Shown: piece after piece, positions 27,740 through 35,924 of the stretch | Layout: each line of letters begins with the position of its first letter | How positions within the stretch are numbered: position 1 is the stretch's first letter | Source of the DNA: Mesorhizobium sp. M1B.F.Ca.ET.045.04.1.1 | GTDB taxonomy: Bacteria > Pseudomonadota > Alphaproteobacteria > Rhizobiales > Rhizobiaceae | Length of the DNA stretch: 64,000 nucleotides | NCBI RefSeq assembly: GCF_003952465.1 | Contig: NZ_CP034448.1 | Span: 744,001-808,000, forward strand | Direction: 5' to 3' | Notes under the pieces: model-generated | What the model saw: only the letters and a program-made list of their open reading frames with translations | Databases searched by the model: none | What the model was told of the DNA's origin: nothing | Program-made: the position numbers and the translations under genes

Positions 27740-29247
27740 GGCGAGCGTTCCTCCAGCAGGCCGTGGGCCATGTAAAATTCCTTCAAATGGCCAAGCGCCG
27801 GATGCGCCAGCGCCCGCCTCAGATAGTCGCGGATGCGCGGCAGGTGTTTTAGATAGTAGGGCTTGCCGTCGCGCTTTTCGAGCCGCACGAAGATGCCGAG
27901 GATCTTCGAATTGCGCTGCGCCGCCATGATCGCATAGGCCTCGGCGAAACTGGTCTCGTCGAAAGCGCCCACGGCATGCCGCGCGGCGATATAGGCATCG
28001 ACCGTCCGCCGCTCGATCTCGGGCGAGACGGAGACGCGCGCATCCATGGCTAAAGAGGCGACGTCATAGGCGGCCGGGCCGATCAGCGCGTCCTGCACGT
28101 CGACGATGCCGAGCCGGTCGAAGCCGGAGCGCTCTGCGCGCCAGATGATGTTGGGCGAATGGAAGTCGCGCAGCATCAGCGTATATTCTTGGCCCGCAAG
28201 CCGGTCGAGCAAGGCGTTCCACTCTTTGTGGTAGCCGGCTCGCAATTCATCGCTTGCCGGCTTGCCGGTGATCCACGGCACATACCAGTCGACCAAAAGA
28301 TCGGCCTCGATCAGCATGGCGTCGCGGTCGAAGGGCGGCACCTCGTGGAACACGCCCGGCGCTGCTTCCATGCGATCCGGCCAGGCCTTGCCATGCATCA
28401 TGGCGAGCAGTTCCGCCGCCGCTTCATAGCGTTCGGCGATGGGGTGGCCGTCGCTGCCCAAAAATCCTTCCGAGCCGAGATGTTCGAGCAGCAGAAAGCC
28501 CTGGTCGAGATCCTGGGCATGGATAGCGGGCACGCCGACGCCGGCGGCAAGCAGCGCCCGGTCGATGGCGACGAAGGCGGCGACGGATTGCGCCGTGTGG
28601 GCGATCACCGCATAGGGCTTGCCGTCGCGCACCGGCGGACCGAGCACGAGGCGCGGCGAATTCATCAGCACGCGCGACGCCTGGCCGGGACGCGAGACGA
28701 TTTCGTAGGAGCGGGCGGACGCATCGCCGACAAAATGCCGGCGGCCCGCTTCGCCCCATCCGGCGCTGGTCAGAAAATCGCGCATCGCGAGCGACCGCGC
28801 CGCGCGCTCGAACGCTGGTCCCTGTCCCGACAGCCGGGCCACGCGACCCGCGCCCTGCTCGGCAAGCTCGACCTGGAGCGCATTTGCCGGCAGCCGGTCT
28901 CCGGCCCGCTCCGGCCATTCGATCAGTGCCGCGCCCTGCGCCAGCGTGTCGTCGAGGCCGAGCTCGTCGAGCTCGTCCGGCGAGGAGAGGCGGTAGAGGT
29001 CGAAATGATGGACGGGTATCCGCGTCTCGTAGCTCTGCACCAGCGTGAAGGTCGGGCTCGGCACTTCGAGGTTGGCATCGTCGGCGAGCGCCCGGATGAG
29101 CGCCCGGGCCAGCGTCGACTTGCCGGCGCCAAGATCGCCTTTGAGCGCGATCGAGTCGCCTGTCCGCAGCGCCATGGCGAGGTCTTCGCCAAGCCTTGCG
29201 GTCGCCGCCTCATCGGCGAGAAAACGTTCCAGAACGGTCTTTGCCAA
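27736..29247 (-). CDS. TsaE-AmgK fusion: tRNA t6A ATPase and anomeric MurNAc/GlcNAc kinase
   Basis: The product is 503 residues. Residues 1-150 are TsaE, with GDLGAGKSTLARALIR (P-loop), SPTFTLVQSYE and HFDLYRL, needed for the t6A modification of ANN-decoding tRNAs. Residues 155-503 are an aminoglycoside-phosphotransferase-like kinase with LRDFHSPNIIW (catalytic loop) and LGIVDVQDALIGP (metal-binding Asp). This second part matches AmgK, the sugar kinase of cell-wall recycling. The likely start is a TTG seven bases after the divL stop. The overlap with murU supports the AmgK role. Confidence 0.9.
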   Translation of the reverse strand: MAKTVLERFLADEAATARLGEDLAMALRTGDSIALKGDLGAGKSTLARALIRALADDANLEVPSPTFTLVQSYETRIPVHHFDLYRLSSPDELDELGLDDTLAQGAALIEWPERAGDRLPANALQVELAEQGAGRVARLSGQGPAFERAARSLAMRDFLTSAGWGEAGRRHFVGDASARSYEIVSRPGQASRVLMNSPRLVLGPPVRDGKPYAVIAHTAQSVAAFVAIDRALLAAGVGVPAIHAQDLDQGFLLLEHLGSEGFLGSDGHPIAERYEAAAELLAMMHGKAWPDRMEAAPGVFHEVPPFDRDAMLIEADLLVDWYVPWITGKPASDELRAGYHKEWNALLDRLAGQEYTLMLRDFHSPNIIWRAERSGFDRLGIVDVQDALIGPAAYDVASLAMDARVSVSPEIERRTVDAYIAARHAVGAFDETSFAEAYAIMAAQRNSKILGIFVRLEKRDGKPYYLKHLPRIRDYLRRALAHPALGHLKEFYMAHGLLEERSP

Positions 29248-29253
29248 AGCGCG

Positions 29254-31821
29254 CTACTCGGCCGCTTCGCGGATGCCGCCCGACGGCGTGTCGGGAAAGG
29301 TGCAGATGACCGTGGTGCCTTTGTCCATGCCGGTCTCGATGCGCACGGTGCCGCCATGCAATTCGACAAAGCTCTTGACGATCGACAGCCCGAGCCCGGC
29401 GCCGCGCCGGCGCCCGCCATTGGCGCGCGGCTCGAAGCGGCGGAAGACCGATTCCAGCACGTCCGGCGGCATGCCGGGCCCGTCGTCGTGGACGGAGAAC
29501 TCGACTCCTCCGGTCAACCGACGGCAGGTGAGCGTGATCGTGCTCGCCTCCGGCGCATAGTTCGCGGCGTTGCTCAACAGATTGTAGAGGATCTGGCGGA
29601 CACGGATCTCGTCGCCATGGAAGCTCTTTGGCGCCGAGGCCGCGTCTATTGTGAGCTTGATCGAGTGCTCCTCCAGCCGGTCGGCGACCAGCTCGGCGGC
29701 TGCCGCGATGGTCCTGTCGATGCTCATCTCGGAAATGTCGAGCTGCATGATGCCGGCATCGACCGTCGCCAGGTCCAGTATGTCGTTGACGATGGTGAGC
29801 AGCACCGAGGACGACGAGCCGACATGCTCGACATATTCGCGCTGCTTCGGTGTCAGCGGTCCCGTCGTCGGTAGCGACAAGAGCTCGGTGAAGCCGATGA
29901 TGTTGGTCAGCGGCGAGCGCAACTCGTAGGAAACATGCTGCACGAACTCGTTCTTCAACTGATCGGACTTCTCCAGCGCCTCGTTCCTGTCCTTCAGCGC
30001 CCGCTCGACATTGACGGTGTCGGTGACGTCGACGAAGGTCATCATCACCTGGCCGTTGGGCAGGTGGATCACGGCATAGCTCAGCACCGTGCCGTTGACC
30101 AGTTCGGTCTGGCCGCGGCGGTCGCGGCGCTCGTCGTCGAAGCCGGTGATGGCGGCGACGAAGCCGCTCCAGGGACTGTCGGGTGCGCGCCGGTCGCAAA
30201 GATCGCGGATCGCCGAGACATGGACGTTGGGCTTGATCGTCTCCGCCTGCAGCCCCCACAGGGTGACGAAGGCTGGGTTTGACAGGCGAAGCCGTCCGTC
30301 CGGCCCGAACACCGCCACGCCTTCCGCCAGATTGTCCAGCGTCTCGCCTTGCACGCGCACGGCGGTCTGATAGCGGCTTTCGAGATCGATCTTCTCGGTC
30401 AGGTTCTCGAATACCCAGGTGACGCCGCCCTTGGGCTGCGGATTGGCGACCACGCGGATCGTCTTGCCGTCCGGCAGGTGCCACCAATGTTCTTGCGATT
30501 CGACGGCGCGATAGGCGCCGAGCAGGTTCTCCTTCCAGCGCCGCCATTCCGGCTGCTCGGCGATCTTGCCTTCGCTGCGCAGCCGGTCGAGCAGCAGGGC
30601 GTTGTCGGGCGCGCTGTGTAGGAAACCGCTGTCGAGGCCCCACAGCTTCTGGAATGCCTGGTTGAAGAAGCGCAGCTTCTCGTCCGTGTCGAAGATCGCC
30701 ACAGCCGTGTTGAGCTGGTCGAGCGTGTCGGCGTGGCTGCGCACGGTCCGCTCGTATTCGGCGCGGATCGTCTCGATGGCGCTGATGTCGCAGGCCAATC
30801 CCGCCGAGCTATCGGCGTTGGCGAAGTCGGTGACCGAAAACATGCGGCGATCGCCCTCGATCACCGTCGACAGCGTTTGCTCGAAGACGGGACGCGACTT
30901 GTGCTGCTCGGCGATCTGCTCACGCGCCTGTCCGCCGAGGAACTCCTTCGCTTCGCGCACCGCGGCGCCTGCGCTTTCCGCTTCCACCGCCTCGGCATAG
31001 GCGCGGTTGACCCAACTCAGCCGCCCGTCGGCCGAGCGCAGCCATGCCGGCATCTTCAGCGCGTCGAGCAGGCCGAGCATGGTGTCGTAGTCGGCGCTGA
31101 GCCGCTGGTTCTCGATCTGCAGCCGGGCCTGGCTGCGCAGCGTTTCCGACAGCGAGATGAAGCGAACCAGCACATGCGCGGCGCTCTTTCGGCCATGCAC
31201 TTCCAGCGGAATGCCTGCCTGCGTCTCGATGACGAGGTCGAAGGCCTTCGACCCGTCGCGGAGCGCAGCCACGGCGTTCTCGAGCGCCGCGGCCGAGCGC
31301 GGCATCAGCCAGCGGCCGAAGGCGAGGAAGGCGGACCTCTCGTCCGGCGCCCCGCTTTCCAGCGGCAGGCTGCCGATCAGCTCCGGCTTCTTGTTCTCGG
31401 AAGACCAGACGACGACGCGCTGGTCGCGCAAATTGAGCAAGGCCTCGGAACGCTGCAGGGCCGCGTTCACATCGGCGATGCGGGCTCTAAGCTCGGTATT
31501 TTGCGCCGAAGTGCGCGCCCGCTCGCGGATCAGGAAGATGGCCGAGACAAGGGCCGCGCCCATGACGCCGACGAACATGGCAAGCTGCATCACCTCGACG
31601 GTGCTGACCGCCGGGGCCGCCCTCTGCGCGATGCCGGTGTCGGCATGCGCCGCAAGGCCAAGCAGCGGGCCCGAAAGCGCGGAGGCGGAAAGAAGCGCGC
31701 CGAGGCGAACGCCGGCACGCCACGGAAAGCCGCCGCCTGACGCGGCGGCGCCGGTACCGATCGAATCCTCGTGGCCGCCGGAAACGGCCTTTCCCGCGCG
31801 TGGCGGGTTGTCCCCCGGCAT
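29254..31821 (-). CDS. divL: DivL-type PAS sensor kinase with Tyr in the H-box
   Basis: The 855-residue product has two hydrophobic segments (about 37-60 and 75-99) and three PAS-like domains (about 254-354, 367-479 and 489-604). A HisKA region (621-690) and a HATPase domain (720-850, with NLLSNAANYAPEA, VHDDGPGMP and GAGLGLSIVKSF) follow. Where ordinary kinases have S-H-E-L-R, it reads VSYELRSPL with Tyr632. This is the hallmark of DivL, which in Caulobacter controls CckA and CtrA rather than acting as a standard kinase. The start at 31821 follows a GAAGAGGA site. It heads the operon that continues with tsaE-amgK. Confidence 0.92.
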   Translation of the reverse strand: MPGDNPPRAGKAVSGGHEDSIGTGAAASGGGFPWRAGVRLGALLSASALSGPLLGLAAHADTGIAQRAAPAVSTVEVMQLAMFVGVMGAALVSAIFLIRERARTSAQNTELRARIADVNAALQRSEALLNLRDQRVVVWSSENKKPELIGSLPLESGAPDERSAFLAFGRWLMPRSAAALENAVAALRDGSKAFDLVIETQAGIPLEVHGRKSAAHVLVRFISLSETLRSQARLQIENQRLSADYDTMLGLLDALKMPAWLRSADGRLSWVNRAYAEAVEAESAGAAVREAKEFLGGQAREQIAEQHKSRPVFEQTLSTVIEGDRRMFSVTDFANADSSAGLACDISAIETIRAEYERTVRSHADTLDQLNTAVAIFDTDEKLRFFNQAFQKLWGLDSGFLHSAPDNALLLDRLRSEGKIAEQPEWRRWKENLLGAYRAVESQEHWWHLPDGKTIRVVANPQPKGGVTWVFENLTEKIDLESRYQTAVRVQGETLDNLAEGVAVFGPDGRLRLSNPAFVTLWGLQAETIKPNVHVSAIRDLCDRRAPDSPWSGFVAAITGFDDERRDRRGQTELVNGTVLSYAVIHLPNGQVMMTFVDVTDTVNVERALKDRNEALEKSDQLKNEFVQHVSYELRSPLTNIIGFTELLSLPTTGPLTPKQREYVEHVGSSSSVLLTIVNDILDLATVDAGIMQLDISEMSIDRTIAAAAELVADRLEEHSIKLTIDAASAPKSFHGDEIRVRQILYNLLSNAANYAPEASTITLTCRRLTGGVEFSVHDDGPGMPPDVLESVFRRFEPRANGGRRRGAGLGLSIVKSFVELHGGTVRIETGMDKGTTVICTFPDTPSGGIREAAE

Positions 31822-31943
31822 GTCTTGGTCCTCTTCGCCGCTTGAATGCAAGACCGCCCTGAATGCGTTCCCGGCCCAACTGTCCCCGGACCGCGAATCA
31901 CAACAATAACGCCTGCCGGAATCGGCGTGAAGAATCATAGGCG

Positions 31944-31983
31944 CAAAAAATGAAGCCGGGTGGAAAGTCAACACCCGGCTTCA
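31944..31983 (-). terminator. Rho-independent terminator of ahcY
   Basis: On the minus strand GAAGCCGGGTG and CACCCGGCTTC form an 11-bp stem with a nine-base loop, followed by ATTTTTTG. It separates ahcY from divL. Confidence 0.93.
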
Positions 31984-32009
31984 ATATATTGTAGATATTT
32001 TCGCTTTGG

Positions 32010-33410
32010 TTAATAGCGGTAGTGTTCCGGCTTGTACGGACCCTGCGGCGTCACGCCGATATAGGCGGCCTGTTCACCCGACAGCTCGGTGAGCCTGGCG
32101 CCAAGCTTGTCGAGATGCAGCCGCGCCACCTTCTCGTCGAGGTGCTTGGGCAGCACATAGACCTGGTTCTGGTACTGGCCGTGCTTGGTGAAGAGCTCGA
32201 TCTGCGCCAGCACCTGGTTGGTGAACGAGGCCGACATGACGAAGCTCGGATGGCCGGTGGCGTTGCCGAGGTTGAGCAGCCGGCCTTCGGACAGAAGGAT
32301 CATCCGCTTGCCGTCCGGGAAGGTGATCATGTCGACCTGCGGCTTGACGTTGGTCCATTTCAGGTTGCGCAGCGACGCCACCTGGATCTCGTTGTCGAAG
32401 TGGCCGATGTTGCCGACGATCACCATGTCCTTCATCGCCCGCATATGGTCGAGCGTGACGACGTCCTTGTTGCCGGTTGTGGTGATGACGATGTCGGCGG
32501 TGGGCGCCGCGTCTTCCAGCGTGACCACCTCGAAGCCGTCCATCGCCGCCTGCAGGGCGCAGATCGGGTCGACTTCGGTCACCTTGACGCGGGCGCCGGC
32601 GCCGCGCAGCGAGGCCGACGAGCCCTTGCCGACGTCGCCATAGCCGCAGACCACGGCGACCTTGCCGGCCATCATGGTATCGGTGCCGCGACGGATGCCG
32701 TCGACCAGCGATTCCTTGCAGCCGTATTTGTTGTCGAACTTCGACTTGGTGACGGAATCGTTGACGTTGATCGCCGGGAAGGGCAGCAGGCCCTTCTTCT
32801 GCAGCTGGTAGAGACGGTTGACGCCGGTGGTCGTCTCCTCGGTGACGCCGCGGATCGCTTCCCTCTGCTTGGCGAAGAAGCCCGGCGAAGCCTTCATGCG
32901 CTTCTTGATCTGGGCGAACAGGATCTCTTCCTCCTCGCTGCCCGGATTGGACAGCACGTCCTCGCCGGCCTCGGCGCGCGCTCCGAGCAGGATATACATG
33001 GTGGCGTCGCCGCCATCGTCGAGGATCATGTTGGAGGTGCCGCCGTCGGCCCACTGGAAGATCCTATCGGTGTAGTTCCAATAGTCCTCGAGCGTCTCGC
33101 CCTTGATGGCGAACACCGGAATGCCGGCCTCGGCGATCGCCGCGGCGGCGTGGTCCTGGGTCGAGAAGATGTTGCAGGAGGCCCAACGAATGTCGGCGCC
33201 CAGCGCCTTCAGCGTCTCGATCAGCACCGCCGTCTGGATCGTCATGTGCAGCGAGCCGGTGATGCGCGCGCCCTTGAGCGGCTTCTTGTCGCCGAACTCC
33301 TCGCGGCAGGCCATCAGGCCCGGCATTTCGGTTTCGGCGATCTCGATCTCCTTGCGGCCCCAGCCGGCAAGCGAAATGTCGGCGACCACATAGTCCTTGC
33401 TACCCGTCAT
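32010..33410 (-). CDS. ahcY: Adenosylhomocysteinase
   Basis: The 466-residue NAD-dependent enzyme hydrolyses S-adenosylhomocysteine to adenosine and homocysteine, relieving inhibition of methyltransferases. It shows [28 protein letters not shown], the NAD loop [20 protein letters not shown] and the conserved C-terminal KPEHYRY. I chose the ATG at 33410 (MTGSKDY) with GGAG upstream; a longer frame to 33515 lacks support. In rhizobia it normally follows ptsH; here a cupredoxin gene lies between. Confidence 0.98.
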   Translation of the reverse strand: MTGSKDYVVADISLAGWGRKEIEIAETEMPGLMACREEFGDKKPLKGARITGSLHMTIQTAVLIETLKALGADIRWASCNIFSTQDHAAAAIAEAGIPVFAIKGETLEDYWNYTDRIFQWADGGTSNMILDDGGDATMYILLGARAEAGEDVLSNPGSEEEEILFAQIKKRMKASPGFFAKQREAIRGVTEETTTGVNRLYQLQKKGLLPFPAINVNDSVTKSKFDNKYGCKESLVDGIRRGTDTMMAGKVAVVCGYGDVGKGSSASLRGAGARVKVTEVDPICALQAAMDGFEVVTLEDAAPTADIVITTTGNKDVVTLDHMRAMKDMVIVGNIGHFDNEIQVASLRNLKWTNVKPQVDMITFPDGKRMILLSEGRLLNLGNATGHPSFVMSASFTNQVLAQIELFTKHGQYQNQVYVLPKHLDEKVARLHLDKLGARLTELSGEQAAYIGVTPQGPYKPEHYRY

Positions 33411-33781
33411 GGCAGTGCTCCGGTGTGATTGTCTCAAAAGCGCGCCGGCGCCGGGACGGCGCATGGAGGGGCGCGGATTGCCGGCCTGACTAGCAGATCG
33501 GCCGCCAAACGACAATGGGATATAAAGAAATCTTTATTCGTGCATGTCTTCGAGGCAATGCACATCGCCCAAAAGTGCCCGGCGGTTTTGGGATAACGAC
33601 ATGCATTTGGACTGGGTCCTGCTCATGAGCGATGAACAGACACGCGTGTCAGATGCCATTCAGCCCCGCGACCGACCCGCGATCTTGGGTCATGTGAACA
33701 TGACGGCCGCGGCAAGGATGCGGGCTGGGGTTTCGCCAGGCCCAAGCTGGGGCACTGCGCGCAGAGGCCAGCCCGTGTTGC
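33411..33781. other. Gene-free stretch upstream of ahcY
   Basis: This 371-base gap contains the ahcY leader/promoter side and a family E palindrome at 33540-33606. A plus-strand frame of 82 codons starts inside the repeat and resembles nothing I know. I recognise no S-adenosylhomocysteine riboswitch in the ahcY leader. Confidence 0.6.
33540..33606. repeat. Palindromic repeat, family E copy 1
   Basis: It contains ATGCACATCGCCCAAAAGTG and GCGGTTTTGGGATAACGACATGCAT-type arms. It is related to the elements at 40485-40533 and 41892-41945. An extra partial ATGCATGTC arm precedes it. Confidence 0.8.
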
Positions 33782-34270
33782 CTACCTGGTGACTTCAAAC
33801 GAGGCCCACATGCCGGCGGCGAAGTGTTTCGGCTGATTGCAGATCAGCAGGTACTTGCCCGGCTCCAGGGTCACGGTCAGCGTGCCCGATTTGCCCGGGG
33901 CGAGGTCGGGAACCTCCCCCCTGTCGTCAGCCTTGCTTTCGTCCACCTTGGCGTCGCTTACGACATAGGGAAGCGGTTGCGCTGGATCCTTTAGATGCAT
34001 GACGATCATCTCGTGGACGGTATCCTTCGAGGTGTTGGTGACCTTGAACGATATGACGCCCGCCGGCGCGCTGGATCGCGACGCCCTCACCCCCTGCGTC
34101 GCTTTTGACAAATCGAGGCCCGGCGCCTGATAGGTCATGCCGGTCCTCATCACCATGCCCGCGCCTTGGTCCCAAAGCCGAACATCTACCGCTGTTGTCG
34201 CCGACGCTGCGGTCGACGACAAGCCAAGCGCCATCGCCGCCGCAAATGCAGCGCTTCCAAGGAGTGCCAT
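33782..34270 (-). CDS. Periplasmic cupredoxin (plastocyanin/azurin-like copper protein)
   Basis: The 162-residue product has a signal peptide (about residues 1-24, ending A-S-A). It is a single cupredoxin domain. Likely type 1 copper ligands are His86 in DTVHEMIV, Cys144, His149 and Met154 in CNQPKHFAAGM. It could carry electrons or buffer copper in the periplasm; no oxidase or copper exporter is adjacent. GGAGGA precedes the ATG. It lies between ahcY and the PTS genes, in the same orientation but with long gaps on both sides, so it is probably its own transcription unit. Confidence 0.87.
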   Translation of the reverse strand: MALLGSAAFAAAMALGLSSTAASATTAVDVRLWDQGAGMVMRTGMTYQAPGLDLSKATQGVRASRSSAPAGVISFKVTNTSKDTVHEMIVMHLKDPAQPLPYVVSDAKVDESKADDRGEVPDLAPGKSGTLTVTLEPGKYLLICNQPKHFAAGMWASFEVTR

Positions 34271-34556
34271 TGGATTCCTCCGATTTAGAGAGCGCCATGC
34301 CGTTGCGTTGCCGCTACCTCAAGCGGCCCTGTGGCGAGGCTTGCTCTATATTTGTGGGCATTTCCTGCCCTACTCTAAGGACAACGCGTGTTCCGGCCCG
34401 GTTAGTCCCGAGCTGCTCTTTCACATTTGACGCCCACGTCCTCCCGGACATGACGGCCTGGCCTTGCTGCCGTGCTGGATTGTAGCGGCGCGAGAACTCG
34501 GCCAACGAGATCGCCCATAGGTGCCTCGCCCTGCATAAAGCCAAAAAACTTGCTCG
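34271..34556. other. Intergenic region between the cupredoxin gene and ptsH
   Basis: These 286 bases are less GC-rich than their neighbours. They contain a weak 76-codon minus-strand frame with no recognisable domain and no good ribosome binding site. I support no gene here. The cupredoxin promoter must lie in this interval. Confidence 0.5.
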
Positions 34557-34853
34557 TCAGATTTCCTCGCCGAAGCGCGAGGCGACCAGCTGCTCCAGCG
34601 CGTCCATGGCCGGCGCGGCTTGCGGGCCGGTGGCGGTGACGCGGATGGAATAGCCGGGGCTTGCCGCCAGCATCATCAGGCCCATGATCGAGGTGCCGCC
34701 GACCTTCACGCCGTCCTTCTCGACATGGATGGTGGCATCGAAGCCGCTGGCGACCTGGACGAACTTGGCCGAAGCACGGGCATGCAGGCCGCGCTGGTTG
34801 ACGATCGGAAACTCCCGCACCACCTCGTCCTTCTCCGGCGCATGGGCGTTCAT
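34557..34853 (-). CDS. ptsH: HPr-like phosphocarrier of the nitrogen-type PTS
   Basis: The 98-residue product has NQRGLHARASAKF, with phospho-acceptor His24, and VGGTSIMGLMML, with Ser55 as the regulatory serine that HprK can phosphorylate. Rhizobia use this incomplete PTS to regulate carbon, potassium and stress responses rather than to import sugar. Its start overlaps the EIIA stop (ATGA). HprK, EIIA and HPr lie together downstream of chvI-chvG. Confidence 0.95.
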   Translation of the reverse strand: MNAHAPEKDEVVREFPIVNQRGLHARASAKFVQVASGFDATIHVEKDGVKVGGTSIMGLMMLAASPGYSIRVTATGPQAAPAMDALEQLVASRFGEEI

Positions 34854-35251
34854 TTGCTGCTCAGAAGCTGGCTGGCGACGTTGATGTATTTGCGGCCCGC
34901 GGCCTGCGCCTCGTCGAGCGCGGCGGCCATGTTGTCGCCCTTGCGGACCGAGGAGAGCTTGATCAGCATCGGCAGGTTCATGCCGGCGATCACCTCGGTG
35001 CGGCCTGATTCCATGACAGAGATGGCGAGGTTGGAAGGCGTGCCACCGAACATGTCGGTGAGCACGATGACGCCGGCCCCGGTATCGACGCGCGCGACCG
35101 CGTCGACGATGTCGGCCCGGCGCTTCTCCATGTCGTCGTCGGCGCCGATCGCAACCGTTTCGAAACTGTCCTGTGGCCCCACCACATGTTCTACGGCATG
35201 CCGGAACTCGGTGGCGAGTTGACCGTGCGTCACGAGCACGAGTCCGATCAT
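34850..35251 (-). CDS. EIIA domain of mannose-type PTS
   Basis: The 133-residue product starts MIGLVLVTHGQLATEF, with the phospho-acceptor His9, and has VIVLTDMFGGTPSNLA and GMNLPMLIKL, the EIIA-Man fold. No EIIB, EIIC or EIID gene is present, so it is a regulatory phosphate acceptor. It lies between hprK (164 bases upstream) and ptsH (overlapping). The homologous rhizobial gene is often called manX or eiiA. Confidence 0.93.
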   Translation of the reverse strand: MIGLVLVTHGQLATEFRHAVEHVVGPQDSFETVAIGADDDMEKRRADIVDAVARVDTGAGVIVLTDMFGGTPSNLAISVMESGRTEVIAGMNLPMLIKLSSVRKGDNMAAALDEAQAAGRKYINVASQLLSSK

Positions 35252-35415
35252 TCTTTGGTGGCTCCCGTCATCGCCGCTTTACAGGCGTATCTTATGTTCG
35301 CCAACCATTCCAGGCGGCGGGAGCGCTATCTTGTCGACGCACGGCCGGTTGACAAGCCCAAAATTGCGACGGCCCGGGCCATTTTGACGCATTGCAGCAA
35401 AAAACCCGGACCGGA

Positions 35416-35877
35416 TCATGAAAAAGGCGGCATCGACAGCCGCGCCATCACGGCCGGCAACGCCGTGGCGGCGTTGCGCTCGGCAAGGTCGATGCGCGGC
35501 ACCGCGCAGCCCGCGACCGGCTCGCTGATCTCTTCCTGGAAACGAGCCATTTCTTCCTTCGGCACCAACCGGATATGGAGGTCGATCACGCCGCCCGGCT
35601 CGAAAGGCAGCCGGCACGGCATGAAGCCCGGCACTTCGGCAAGGCCGGCGATGGCGGCCGGCGCCCGGCAGACCAGCCGCCCGCCATGCGCGGCGGCAAG
35701 CAGTCTGTCGTCGCTGATCAGCCGCGAAAACAGCCCGCGGACCCGGCAATGGTCGATGAGCGTCAGCGCCAGCGTCGTCTTGCCGGCGCCGGACGGCCCG
35801 GTGATGAGGACGCCGCGCTCGCCGATGAGGACCGCGGTTCCATGGATATTTTCAGGCTTCACGGCAGGGTCGGGCAT
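35416..35877 (-). CDS. hprK: HPr kinase/phosphorylase, short rhizobial form
   Basis: The 153-residue product has only the catalytic domain; the N-terminal domain of the 310-residue Gram-positive enzyme is missing, as usual in alphaproteobacteria. The P-loop GPSGAGKT spans residues 27-34. LISDDRLLAAAHGG and VPRIDLAERNAA are HprK motifs for HPr recognition and catalysis. It phosphorylates HPr on its regulatory Ser. It follows chvG by 47 bases and is likely read from the chvI promoter. Confidence 0.94.
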   Translation of the reverse strand: MPDPAVKPENIHGTAVLIGERGVLITGPSGAGKTTLALTLIDHCRVRGLFSRLISDDRLLAAAHGGRLVCRAPAAIAGLAEVPGFMPCRLPFEPGGVIDLHIRLVPKEEMARFQEEISEPVAGCAVPRIDLAERNAATALPAVMARLSMPPFS

Positions 35878-35924
35878 GATTGTGTCTCGGTATCGTGACT
35901 CGGTATCGTGTCCGGGACCGGAGA

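Noticed and set aside
33411..33540. S-adenosylhomocysteine riboswitch upstream of ahcY
   Set aside because: I could not recognise the conserved core pairing in the leader. A covariance-model search would be decisive.
33544..33792. An 82-codon plus-strand frame upstream of ahcY
   Set aside because: It starts inside a palindromic repeat, has no recognisable domain and no clear ribosome binding site.
34314..34544. A 76-codon minus-strand frame before the cupredoxin gene
   Set aside because: There is no recognisable domain, no ribosome binding site, and the composition looks like random sequence.
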